Of a stretch of DNA of 7,136 nt, positions 1-6,763 are shown in pieces. The position numbers and the translations under genes are program-made. Every line of letters begins with the position of its first letter. The stretch's first letter is position 1. Below the pieces are notes generated by a model. That model had not been told where the DNA came from and searched no databases. It saw nothing but the letters and a program-made list of their open reading frames with translations. The stretch comes from Tannerella sp. (GTDB taxonomy: Bacteria; Bacteroidota; Bacteroidia; Bacteroidales; Tannerellaceae): assembly GCA_031261145.1 (NCBI GenBank), contig JAISJX010000451.1, positions 1 through 7,136 on the forward strand, in the 5' to 3' direction.

Positions 1-638
1 TTTACCATCACCACCGTATTCGACGCTTTGATGGAAATAACCACATCTTCAAAAGACTGTTCCCTGCATATCCGGAGAAACTCCATGCACGAAGCGACCA
101 TGCCTTCGGGCGTATCTCCGTACCGGCTCATCATGCGGTCGGAGAGCGAGCCGTGGTTCACCCCGATGCGGATAGCCGTCCGGTACGTCCGGCAAAGGTG
201 GAGAAAAGGAATAAAACGGTCGCGGATTTTCTGCACTTCAGCCGCATATTCTTCATCGGAAAAATCAATCTGCCGGAACGATTTGGCTTTATCTACATAA
301 TTTCCCGGATTGATACGCACTTTTTCCACCCATATAGCCGCTTCGTCAGCCGCTTTGGGGTTAAAATGAATATCCGCCACCAAAGGCGTGTCGTAACCCT
401 GTGCAGACAATTGTCGCCGTATCTCGCCCAGATTGAGCGCTTCGCGCTCGCCCTGAGCCGTGAAACGGACGTATTCCGCCCCGGCCTCGACCATTCGGAT
501 AGCCTGCTGTACAGCCGCTTCCGTATCCATGGTCGAGACATTGGCCATCGACTGGATGCGTACCGGATTTGAACCGCCTAACGGCGTATTTCCGATATGT
601 ACGACCGACGACCGGCGGCGTTGAAAGCAAACAGTCAA
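1..638 (-). CDS. ispG: 4-hydroxy-3-methylbut-2-enyl diphosphate synthase, N-terminal 212 codons (runs off left edge)
   Basis: IspG (GcpE) is the [4Fe-4S] enzyme of the MEP isoprenoid pathway that converts 2-C-methyl-erythritol 2,4-cyclodiphosphate to HMBPP in the cytoplasm. Reading leftwards from 638 the frame is open to the window edge and gives the family's TIM-barrel region: IGNTPLGGSNPVRIQSM at residues 15-31, FTAQGERE at 59-66, VADIHFNPKAA at 87-97, VRINPGNYVD at 107-116, GVNHGSLSDR at 159-168, SRYGDTPEGM at 171-180 and DVVISIKASN at 198-207. The cluster-binding C-terminal domain, and the extra insert domain usual in Bacteroidetes IspG (around 600 aa in total), lie outside the window. 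I chose TTG at 638-636 as the start. It places the first conserved glycine at residue 16, as expected for Bacteroidetes IspG. The first in-frame ATG is residue 31, inside conserved sequence, so it is too late. The TTG overlaps the purE stop by 4 bases, suggesting translational coupling. Identity is very sure; the start is likely but unproven. Confidence 0.95.
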   Translation of the reverse strand, partial: MTVCFQRRRSSVVHIGNTPLGGSNPVRIQSMANVSTMDTEAAVQQAIRMVEAGAEYVRFTAQGEREALNLGEIRRQLSAQGYDTPLVADIHFNPKAADEAAIWVEKVRINPGNYVDKAKSFRQIDFSDEEYAAEVQKIRDRFIPFLHLCRTYRTAIRIGVNHGSLSDRMMSRYGDTPEGMVASCMEFLRICREQSFEDVVISIKASNTVVMV

Positions 639-1141
639 TTCGTTTTGTATTTGAAGGACACTTTGGCCAACTCTTCGTTGGCTTTTACCACTTTCATTTT
701 CAGGCTTTCTTTGTAATTGAGCAAACGCGCCTGAAGCGCTTCGTCGCTGAGCGACAGGATTTGCGCCGACAGGATAGCGGCATTCAAGGCGCCATTGATT
801 CCAACCGTGGCAACGGGGATTCCCGGCGGCATCTGCACGATGGCCAGCAGGGCGTCCATTCCGTCCAACGTCGAATTTATCGGCACTCCAATCACAGGAA
901 GAGGTGTCATCGAGGCGATTACGCCGCAAAGATGTGCGGCCATACCGGCGGCGGCGATAATGACCTTGACGCCCCGCTCTTTCGCTCCTTTGGCAAAGCG
1001 TTCGACGTCTTCCGGCGTACGATGAGCGGATAAAGCGTTCATCTCGAACGGGATTTCCATCTCGTCCAAGAACCGGGCAGCCTTTTCCATCACAGGAAGG
1101 TCGGACGTGCTGCCCATAATCACACTGACAAAGGGTGTCAT
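635..1141 (-). CDS. purE: N5-carboxyaminoimidazole ribonucleotide mutase (class I PurE)
   Basis: PurE interconverts N5-CAIR and 4-carboxy-5-aminoimidazole ribonucleotide in de novo purine synthesis, working in the cytoplasm with PurK, which is not seen here. The 168-residue product has the family layout: the nucleotide-phosphate loop IMGSTSDLPVM (8-18), SAHRTPE (38-44) whose His40 matches the catalytic His45 of E. coli PurE, AAAGMAAHLCG (63-73), and IVQMPPGIPVATVGINGALNAA (101-122). The length is typical of single-domain class I enzymes. Residue 72 is Cys where the familiar motif reads HLPG. The ATG lies 5 bases beyond the gcvH stop and the gene's own stop overlaps the TTG start of ispG, so the three genes almost certainly share one transcript. 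No Shine-Dalgarno sequence precedes the start, as is usual in Bacteroidetes. The C-terminus ends in a charged, lysine-rich tail. Confidence 0.96.
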   Translation of the reverse strand: MTPFVSVIMGSTSDLPVMEKAARFLDEMEIPFEMNALSAHRTPEDVERFAKGAKERGVKVIIAAAGMAAHLCGVIASMTPLPVIGVPINSTLDGMDALLAIVQMPPGIPVATVGINGALNAAILSAQILSLSDEALQARLLNYKESLKMKVVKANEELAKVSFKYKTN

Positions 1142-1146
1142 ACCGT

Positions 1147-1524
1147 TTATCCGATTAATTGTTGATAATCAGCAGCCGAAAGGAGTGAATCCACTTCGTC
1201 GGAGTCGGTCGGTTTGATTTTGATCAACCAGCCGTCCCGGTAAGGCGACTCATTCACTAATTCAGGGCTGTTTTCCAACGCGGGATTGACTTCCAGCACT
1301 TCGCCCGAAACGGGCATAAACAAATCGGACACGGTTTTTACGGCCTCAATCGTACCGAATACTTCTTCTTTTGCAATGGTTTCACCCTCAGTGGTAATGT
1401 CCACATAAACGATTTCACCCAATTCTTTCTGGGCATAATCGCTGATACCCACATAAGCTACATCGCCTTCCACCCGGAGCCATTCGTGATCCTTGGTGTA
1501 CTTTAAATCTGTTGGAAAGTTCAT
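1147..1524 (-). CDS. gcvH: Glycine cleavage system H protein
   Basis: The H protein carries the aminomethyl group of glycine on a lipoyl arm between the P, T and L proteins, yielding CO2, NH3 and methylene-tetrahydrofolate; in some bacteria it also serves in lipoate transfer. The 125-residue length is standard. The lipoylation site is clear: [19 protein letters not shown], with the lipoyl-accepting lysine at residue 63. The N-terminal [13 protein letters not shown] (8-20) and the C-terminal [13 protein letters not shown] region are also typical of GcvH. The ATG at 1524 follows an A/T-rich leader with no Shine-Dalgarno sequence. It is the first gene of a gcvH-purE-ispG operon. A Bacteroidetes-type promoter lies about 55 bases upstream at the end of rpoN, and an inverted repeat overlaps its -7 box. 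The T and P protein genes are not in the window. Confidence 0.97.
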   Translation of the reverse strand: MNFPTDLKYTKDHEWLRVEGDVAYVGISDYAQKELGEIVYVDITTEGETIAKEEVFGTIEAVKTVSDLFMPVSGEVLEVNPALENSPELVNESPYRDGWLIKIKPTDSDEVDSLLSAADYQQLIG

Positions 1525-1564
1525 CTTACTAAATGATTAATGTTTATATTATAATGTATATCTC

Positions 1565-1590
1565 ATTTGCATTCTATTCAGGTTGCAAAT
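1565..1590. repeat. Perfect 7-bp inverted repeat over the gcvH promoter -7 region (possible operator)
   Basis: ATTTGCA at 1565-1571 and TGCAAAT at 1584-1590 form a perfect inverted repeat with a 12-base spacer. One arm overlaps most of the proposed -7 box (1586-1593) and the other falls in the start of the transcribed leader. The geometry would suit a dimeric repressor, or a weak hairpin at the 3' end of rpoN. No U-run follows on the minus strand, so a terminator is unlikely. In AT-rich DNA a repeat of this size can occur by chance. Confidence 0.35.
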
Positions 1591-1616
1591 TTACAATTCT
1601 TTTCTGAGGCGGGCAA
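1586..1616 (-). promoter_or_regulatory. Bacteroidetes-type promoter for gcvH-purE-ispG
   Basis: On the minus strand, TTG (1616-1614) is followed by 20 bases and TAAATTTG (1593-1586), an exact match to the Bacteroidetes primary-sigma -7 box TAnnTTTG with correct spacing to the -33 box. The TAA of the -7 box is also the stop codon of rpoN. Transcription would begin near 1579, giving a leader of about 55 bases before gcvH. This is a consensus match only. Confidence 0.6.
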
Positions 1617-3042
1617 CCGGAATGTCCATTTGTTCCCGGTATTTTGCAACAGTGCGCCGCGCAATCAGGTATCCTTTCTCCTTTAATATGACAGCAATAG
1701 CCTCATCCGTAATCGGTTGATGCTTGTCTTCCGTATCGACGATTTCTTTCATGATTTGTTTCACTTCGCGCGTAGAAATTTCTTCGCCGCTGTCGTTCTG
1801 GGTTCCTTCGGAGAAAAAGAATTTCAACGGATAGATACCGAAATTGGTTTGCACATACTTGCTGTTACTCACGCGCGAGACGGTCGAAATATCGTATCCC
1901 GAACGTTCGCTCACGTCTTTGAGGATCATCGGGCGGAGCTTAGACTCGTCGCCGGTCATGAAAAATTCGGTTTGCAACAACATAATCGCCCGCATCACAT
2001 ATTGCAAGGTCTCCTGCCGTTGCTTGACGGCGTCGATAAACCATTGCGCGGAATCTATTTTCTGTTTGACAAATTGAACGGCATTCCGCATATCCGCTGT
2101 CTGGTTGGCCTTGTTGCTCGAATAATCATTAAACAGATCGATATATTCACGGTTGACACGCAAATCGGGTACGCCTCTCTGATTGAGGCTTAACGTCAAT
2201 TCCCCGTTATACGTTTCCACCACGAAATCAGGTATAATCTGGTTCATCACCGTAGTGACCGACGAGGCGCTCCAGCCGTTTCCGGGCTTCGGATTCAGGG
2301 ATGTAATCTCGTTGATAATCTGTTTGAGCGTTTTTTCGCTGATATTTAATCCGCTTAGTATCTTCTCGTAATGTTTCCGGACAAACGCATCAAAGTAGTC
2401 GTTCAGAATCAGGATGGCTTGTTGTGTATAAGGCGTCTGCGTTTTCTTTTCCAATTGCAACAGCAGACATTCCACTAAATTCCGTGCGCCCGCTCCTATC
2501 GGGTCAAAATCCTGAACAACCGTCAATACTGACTGGACTGCTTCTTCAGACACATCTTCGCCGGCTTTAAATATCAAATCGTCCGTAAGCGCCATCAAAT
2601 CGCGGCGCAGATAACCGTTATCATCAATATTCCCGATAATATATTCGCCGATTTTCCGATCCTGTTCCGACAAATGTCGCAAATTCAATTGTTCCAATAA
2701 ATGTTCCTGCAAAGAAACACCTGAAGTAAAAGGAATATCTTCCTTGCGACTTGCCTGACTGCTCATTTCATTCAGCTTATAATCAGGAATATCATCTTCG
2801 GTCAAATAATCACCCAGCGAAAGATCGCCCTCGTCTGCACCGAACGCCTCGTCATCCATACCCGTATCGTCCATTTCATCGGACAAACTATCGCTCCCTT
2901 CTTCCAGTACGGGATTCTCTTCCAACTCTTGTTTTATCCGTTCTTCCATCTCCAACGAAGGAAGTTCCACCAAGCGGATCAACTGAATCTGCTGCGGGGA
3001 AAGCTTTTGCTGTAATTTCTGTTGTAACTGTTGCTTTAACAT
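1591..3042 (-). CDS. rpoN: RNA polymerase sigma-54 factor
   Basis: RpoN directs RNA polymerase to -24/-12 promoters, where transcription depends on AAA+ enhancer-binding activators. The 483-residue product shows every region. Region I (about 1-48) is glutamine- and leucine-rich (QQKLSPQQIQLIRLVELPSLEM, then IKQELEENPVLEE), the part that contacts activators and promoter. An acidic linker (about 49-90) is rich in Asp and Glu. The core-binding region covers roughly 105-300. A helix-turn-helix lies near 374-401 (SERSGYDISTVSRVSNSKYV). The RpoN box ARRTVAKYRE at 461-470 reads the -24 element. Both termini are intact. The ATG at 3042 agrees with the usual N-terminus. A primary-sigma promoter lies just upstream, and the gene is divergent from the aminotransferase gene. 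No activator gene is present in the window, so targets cannot be inferred here. Confidence 0.98.
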   Translation of the reverse strand: MLKQQLQQKLQQKLSPQQIQLIRLVELPSLEMEERIKQELEENPVLEEGSDSLSDEMDDTGMDDEAFGADEGDLSLGDYLTEDDIPDYKLNEMSSQASRKEDIPFTSGVSLQEHLLEQLNLRHLSEQDRKIGEYIIGNIDDNGYLRRDLMALTDDLIFKAGEDVSEEAVQSVLTVVQDFDPIGAGARNLVECLLLQLEKKTQTPYTQQAILILNDYFDAFVRKHYEKILSGLNISEKTLKQIINEITSLNPKPGNGWSASSVTTVMNQIIPDFVVETYNGELTLSLNQRGVPDLRVNREYIDLFNDYSSNKANQTADMRNAVQFVKQKIDSAQWFIDAVKQRQETLQYVMRAIMLLQTEFFMTGDESKLRPMILKDVSERSGYDISTVSRVSNSKYVQTNFGIYPLKFFFSEGTQNDSGEEISTREVKQIMKEIVDTEDKHQPITDEAIAVILKEKGYLIARRTVAKYREQMDIPVARLRKEL

Positions 3043-3072
3043 ATCCGAAAACGTCTAAATGAAATCTTTTTG

Positions 3073-3102
3073 CAAAGGTATAAAAAGTTCTATTTTGTAC
3101 AA
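3073..3102 (-). promoter_or_regulatory. Bacteroidetes-type promoter for rpoN
   Basis: On the minus strand, TTG (3102-3100), 19 bases, then TACCTTTG (3080-3073) fits the TTG / TAnnTTTG consensus. Predicted transcription starts near 3066, leaving a leader of about 24 bases to the ATG at 3042. The -33 triplet is half of an 8-bp palindrome, TTGTACAA (3095-3102), which may be chance. Confidence 0.6.
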
Positions 3103-3169
3103 TGGATTGGCTAAATATTATTTTAGGGCAATCAAAATAATGCGCCGACCCTGCTTTTTCAAAAGTAAA

Positions 3170-3201
3170 TTTGGATAGTTTTCTTACAAACACTACTTTT
3201 G
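3170..3201 (+). promoter_or_regulatory. Bacteroidetes-type promoter for the aminotransferase-permease pair
   Basis: TTTG at 3170-3173, exactly 20 bases, then TACTTTTG at 3194-3201 matches the full Bacteroidetes -33/-7 consensus. Transcription would begin near 3208, leaving about 20 bases before the ATG at 3228, with an A/T-rich leader lacking a Shine-Dalgarno sequence. Together with the rpoN promoter it divides the 185-base divergent region, leaving about 67 bases (3103-3169) in which I see no clear motif. Confidence 0.65.
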
Positions 3202-3227
3202 CGGAGTTTTATAATTAATATATAAAG

Positions 3228-4427
3228 ATGCCTACAATATCACAACGGGGAATCCGTATGCCTGAGTCTCCCATCCGGAAACTTGTACCTCTTGCTAACC
3301 GGGCTAAAGCGAAAGGTATAAAAGTATATCACCTGAATATCGGGCAACCGGACCTGCCGACGCCCGAAATCGGACTCGAAGCGGCGCGGCGCCTCGATCG
3401 TACCGTGCTCGAATATTCGCCGAGCGAAGGTATCCGCTCCTTCCGTGAAAAGCTGGTGAAATATTATAAGAAATTCAATATCAACGTAGAAGTGGACGAT
3501 ATTATCATTACCACCGGTGGTTCGGAAGCGGTATCGTTCTCGTTCATGGCCTGCCTCGACCCGGGCGATGAGATTATTATACCGGAACCGGCGTATGCCA
3601 ATTATATGGCGTTTGCCATTTCGAGCGGCGCAGTTATCAAGACCGTTCCGTCCTCGATTAATGACGGGTTTGCGTTGCCGTCGATGGAGCGGTTTGAAGA
3701 GTTGATTACGCCGCGTACGAAAGCGGTCATGATTTGCAATCCGAACAATCCGACGGGATACCTTTATACGCAAAAGGAAATGAATCAGTTGCGCGACATT
3801 GTGAAGAAATATGATTTATTCCTTTTCTCGGACGAGGTCTATCGTGAATTTTGCTACACGGGAGCGCCGTATATCTCGGCGTTTCATCTGGCAGGCATTG
3901 AAAACAATGTGGTGCTGGTCGATTCCGTCTCGAAGCGTTACAGCGAATGCGGTATCCGCATCGGCGCATTGATTTCTAAAAACCAACAGGTGAAGGACAA
4001 TGTGATGAAATGGTGTCAGGCGCGCCTCAGCCCGCCGCTGATTGGACAGTTCATTGCGGAAGCGTCGTTGGACACGTCCGAAGAATATATGCTCTCGGTG
4101 TATAATGAATATCTGGAACGCCGTAACTTCACGGTCGATCGGATAAACCGGATCGACGGCTGCTATTCGCCGATACCGATGGGGGCGTTCTACACGGTGG
4201 CGAAGTTGCCGGTGGACGATGCAGATGAATTTTGTGCATGGTGCCTGCGGGATTTCACCTACGAAGGGCAGACGATTATGATGGCGCCGGCATCAGGTTT
4301 CTACACGTCGCCGGACTATGGGAAAAACGAAGTGCGTCTGGCTTATGTGCTGAAAAAGGAAGATTTAGCCATCGCGCTGACGATTTTGGAAAAGGCATTG
4401 GAAGCATATCCCGGGCGAGTAAAATAA
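3228..4427 (+). CDS. PLP-dependent aminotransferase, class I/II (aspartate aminotransferase-like)
   Basis: This is a fold-type I aminotransferase of 399 residues, the usual length. Visible motifs in order: the substrate-loop segment LNIGQPDLPTP (36-46), YSPSEG (63-68), ITTGGSEAV (94-102) contacting the cofactor phosphate, NPNNPTG (171-177) with the Asn that binds the pyridine ring oxygen, SDEVYREF (201-208) with the Asp that contacts the PLP ring nitrogen, the Schiff-base lysine in DSVSKRYSECGIRIG (Lys236), and Arg370 in NEVRLAY, which should bind the substrate alpha-carboxylate. All key residues are present, so it should be active. By family it probably moves amino groups between aspartate or another amino acid and 2-oxoglutarate in the cytoplasm; sequence alone does not settle the substrate, so I give no symbol. 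It is the first gene of a two-gene unit with the permease 9 bases downstream, driven by the promoter at 3170-3201. Confidence 0.93.
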   Translation: MPTISQRGIRMPESPIRKLVPLANRAKAKGIKVYHLNIGQPDLPTPEIGLEAARRLDRTVLEYSPSEGIRSFREKLVKYYKKFNINVEVDDIIITTGGSEAVSFSFMACLDPGDEIIIPEPAYANYMAFAISSGAVIKTVPSSINDGFALPSMERFEELITPRTKAVMICNPNNPTGYLYTQKEMNQLRDIVKKYDLFLFSDEVYREFCYTGAPYISAFHLAGIENNVVLVDSVSKRYSECGIRIGALISKNQQVKDNVMKWCQARLSPPLIGQFIAEASLDTSEEYMLSVYNEYLERRNFTVDRINRIDGCYSPIPMGAFYTVAKLPVDDADEFCAWCLRDFTYEGQTIMMAPASGFYTSPDYGKNEVRLAYVLKKEDLAIALTILEKALEAYPGRVK

Positions 4428-4436
4428 AAAAAACGG

Positions 4437-5687
4437 ATGAACTTTGAACTATTCACAGCGAAGAGGATACATTTCAGCAAGGCGGACGGCGATCGTAAAG
4501 TGACCCCGCCCGCCGTTCATATTGCGATTGCCGGTATTGCACTGGGGCTGGCAACGATGATTCTGTCTGTAGCGATTGTGATTGGGTTCAAGAATGAGGT
4601 GCGTAACAAGGTGATTGGCTTCGGTTCGCACATTCAAATCACTAATTTTGACAGTAATTCTTCATACGAGACCTCTCCGATAATGGTAAGTGACAGTCTC
4701 TTGGAAGATTTGCGTTCGTATCCGGGCGTCCGGCATGTCGAAGCGTTTGCCACCAAACCGGGGCTGCTTCAGACCGAAACGGATGTTCAGGGGATTGTAT
4801 TGAAGGGAATTGACGAGAATTTCGACTGGACATTCTTCGCCGGGCATTTGGTGGAAGGCGAAACCTTCAGTATTGACGCGGGCAAAACGAGCGCCGACGT
4901 GATTATTTCCAACTATCTGGCTCATACCCTGCGACTGAAATGTGGCGATTCGTTCTTTGCCTATTTTGTACAACAGGAAGACGCGCGGGCGCGTAAATTG
5001 CATATCACAGGGATTTACGACACGGGATTTATTGATTACGACAAACTGTATGTGTTTGCCGACATCAAGCAAGTCCGCCGTTTGAACGGTTGGGACAAGG
5101 ATGCCGTCAGCGGATTGGAAGTCCTGGTCGATGATTATACCCGCTTGGACGCTATCACCGAAAATCTTTATTTTCACCTGATTGATAAACAGGACCGGGA
5201 AGGAAATACGTTTTATGTACGTTCAATAAAAGAACTGACTCCGATGATATTCAACTGGTTAGACGTGTTGGACATGAATGTAGTGATTATCCTGATACTG
5301 ATGATGGCCGTGGCGGGCTGTACGATGATTTCGGGATTGCTGATTATCATTATGGAACGGACGAATATGATTGGGATTCTGAAAGCGTTGGGACAGCCTG
5401 ACCGGAGCATCCGCAAGGTGTTCCTGTATATCGCTTCTTTCCTGATTGGCAAAGGGATGTTGTGGGGAAATGTGATTGGATTGGCTATTTGCTTCCTCCA
5501 ATCCCAATTCCACCTGATTCCACTTGATTCATCAACCTATTATGTGAACGCAGTGCCGATAGATTTGAATCTGACGTCGTGGCTGTTAATCAATCTGGGC
5601 ACATTGGCCGTTTCGATGCTGATGATGCTTGGCCCGTCGTATTTAATCACGAAAATCAGCCCGGCGAAGACCATCCGGTTTGAATAA
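4437..5687 (+). CDS. LolC/LolE-type ABC permease (lipoprotein-releasing system, FtsX-like)
   Basis: A 416-residue inner-membrane permease with the MacB/LolE topology: a short cytoplasmic N-terminus, TM1 at about 26-50, a large periplasmic domain (about 51-275), then TM2 (280-305), TM3 (327-354) and TM4 (381-406). The loop after TM2, ERTNMIGILKALGQPDRSIRKVFL (about 307-330), is the cytoplasmic coupling segment expected to contact the ATPase. It ends in ISPAKTIRFE, a usual tail for the family. LolC/E proteins, with the ATPase LolD, extract lipoproteins from the inner membrane and hand them to LolA for transport to the outer membrane. No lolD or second permease gene is next to it, so its ATPase must be encoded elsewhere. 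The ATG at 4437 sits 9 bases after the aminotransferase stop, so the two are probably co-transcribed. A general FtsX-family exporter role is the main alternative. Confidence 0.88.
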   Translation: MNFELFTAKRIHFSKADGDRKVTPPAVHIAIAGIALGLATMILSVAIVIGFKNEVRNKVIGFGSHIQITNFDSNSSYETSPIMVSDSLLEDLRSYPGVRHVEAFATKPGLLQTETDVQGIVLKGIDENFDWTFFAGHLVEGETFSIDAGKTSADVIISNYLAHTLRLKCGDSFFAYFVQQEDARARKLHITGIYDTGFIDYDKLYVFADIKQVRRLNGWDKDAVSGLEVLVDDYTRLDAITENLYFHLIDKQDREGNTFYVRSIKELTPMIFNWLDVLDMNVVIILILMMAVAGCTMISGLLIIIMERTNMIGILKALGQPDRSIRKVFLYIASFLIGKGMLWGNVIGLAICFLQSQFHLIPLDSSTYYVNAVPIDLNLTSWLLINLGTLAVSMLMMLGPSYLITKISPAKTIRFE

Positions 5688-5691
5688 GCAG

Positions 5692-6708
5692 TCAGGCGTT
5701 CGCCTGTAGCAGCTTGACAAATTCAGCGATGTCCTCTTCCGTAGTATCGAACGAACAAACCCAGCGCACTTCGCCCGTATTTTCGTCCCAGACATAGAAA
5801 AAACATTCCTCCTGCAACGCTTCAATCCTGCCGGGAAGGATGGCAAAAACCTCATTCCCTTGCACTTTCTGCGTGACTTTTACACCCGGCACGGCGGAGA
5901 CCTCGCGGGCCAGCAATTGAGCCATCGCATTGGAATGTCCCGCCGATTTCAACCAAAGGTTATCTTTCAGAACGGCAGAGAATTGAGCCGCTATAAAACG
6001 GCTTTTGGAATGCAGTTGAAGTAATTGTTTGCGCAGGTATTTCACCTCTTTAAGCGGTCGGCTGAAAAACAATGCCGCTTCCCCGAAAAGCATCCCGTTC
6101 TTGGTTCCGCCGAAGCTGAGCACATCAACACCCGGATCGCGAATCAAGGCCGCCGGTTGGACGCCCAAATACGCAACCGCATTGGCTAACCGTGCACCAT
6201 CCACATGGACATACAGACCCTGTGAATGAGCGAAATCACAGATTTCCCGGATTTCGTCCGGCGTATAAACCGTACCTAATTCCGTACATTCCGCGATGGA
6301 GACGACGCCGGGTTGCACATGATGCTGGTCGCCAATGCCATGGAGATGCCTGCGGATAAGCTCAACCGTCAGCTTCCCGTCCACCGTGGGGACAGTCAGC
6401 AACTTACATCCCGTATGCCTTTCGACCGCGCCACATTCATCGACGTTGATATGCGCCGTTTCCGTACAAATAATCGCATGGTACGACTGCGTGAATGCCA
6501 AAAGACTCAGCACGTTAGCCGCCGTGCCGTTAAAAACAAAATAAACCTGCGTATCCTCGCCGAACATTTGCCTGAAATCCGCAATCGCTTTGTCCGAATA
6601 AATGTCTGCCCCATACGAATGTTGATGTCCGTAAGACGCTGCTTCCAAAGCTTTTAATACCTCCGGTAATACTCCCGAAAAATTATCGCTGCCAAAATCT
6701 CTTTCCAT
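5692..6708 (-). CDS. ltaE: Low-specificity L-threonine aldolase
   Basis: This PLP enzyme cleaves L-threonine or allo-threonine to glycine and acetaldehyde in the cytoplasm, a route to glycine. Counting from the ATG at 6708 it has 338 residues, the normal family length. Motifs: FGSDNFSGVLPEV (5-17), FNGTAANVLSL (60-70), TETAHINVDECGA (82-94) whose histidine should stack on PLP, LYVHVDGARLANA (165-177) with the Asp that pairs with the PLP nitrogen, and SFGGTKNGM with the Schiff-base lysine at residue 203. An upstream in-frame TTG at 6762 would add 18 residues, but that TTG is part of the -33 promoter element and would lie upstream of the predicted transcription start, so I reject it. Its stop is 4 bases from the convergent permease stop. 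The AraC-family gene lies upstream on the same strand, with 132 bases between. Confidence 0.94.
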   Translation of the reverse strand: MERDFGSDNFSGVLPEVLKALEAASYGHQHSYGADIYSDKAIADFRQMFGEDTQVYFVFNGTAANVLSLLAFTQSYHAIICTETAHINVDECGAVERHTGCKLLTVPTVDGKLTVELIRRHLHGIGDQHHVQPGVVSIAECTELGTVYTPDEIREICDFAHSQGLYVHVDGARLANAVAYLGVQPAALIRDPGVDVLSFGGTKNGMLFGEAALFFSRPLKEVKYLRKQLLQLHSKSRFIAAQFSAVLKDNLWLKSAGHSNAMAQLLAREVSAVPGVKVTQKVQGNEVFAILPGRIEALQEECFFYVWDENTGEVRWVCSFDTTEEDIAEFVKLLQANA

Positions 6709-6731
6709 ATTGTCAGTTTTTAAAAGATTTG

Positions 6732-6763
6732 CAAAATAAGTGGAAATAGGGGAAATATGCAAA
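6732..6763 (-). promoter_or_regulatory. Bacteroidetes-type promoter for ltaE
   Basis: On the minus strand, TTTG (6763-6760), exactly 20 bases, then TTATTTTG (6739-6732) fits the -33/-7 consensus with one mismatch in the -7 box (second base T instead of A). Transcription would start around 6725, about 17 bases before the ATG at 6708. This placement supports the 338-residue form of the aldolase over the longer one. Confidence 0.5.

Noticed and set aside
569..1033. Plus-strand open frame of 154 codons opposite purE
   Set aside because: It lies antisense to a fully supported conserved gene and its translation has no recognisable motif.
1717..2193. Plus-strand open frame of 158 codons opposite rpoN
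   Set aside because: Antisense shadow of a conserved coding region, with no family features and no promoter.
3240..3773. Minus-strand open frame of 177 codons opposite the aminotransferase
   Set aside because: Arginine-rich, low-plausibility translation antisense to an intact enzyme gene.
3888..3905. Sequence resembling a sigma-54 -24/-12 promoter (TGGCAGGCATTG)
   Set aside because: It is inside the aminotransferase coding region, lacks the correct GG-N10-GC spacing and precedes no gene.
4662..5177. Minus-strand open frame of 171 codons opposite the permease
   Set aside because: Antisense to the periplasmic domain of a well-supported gene; no motifs or start signals.
5693..5706. CAGGCG-TT-CGCCTG as an intrinsic bidirectional terminator
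   Set aside because: The stem is only 5 bp with a usable loop, and neither strand has a U-run after it. Kept as an observation, not called as a terminator.
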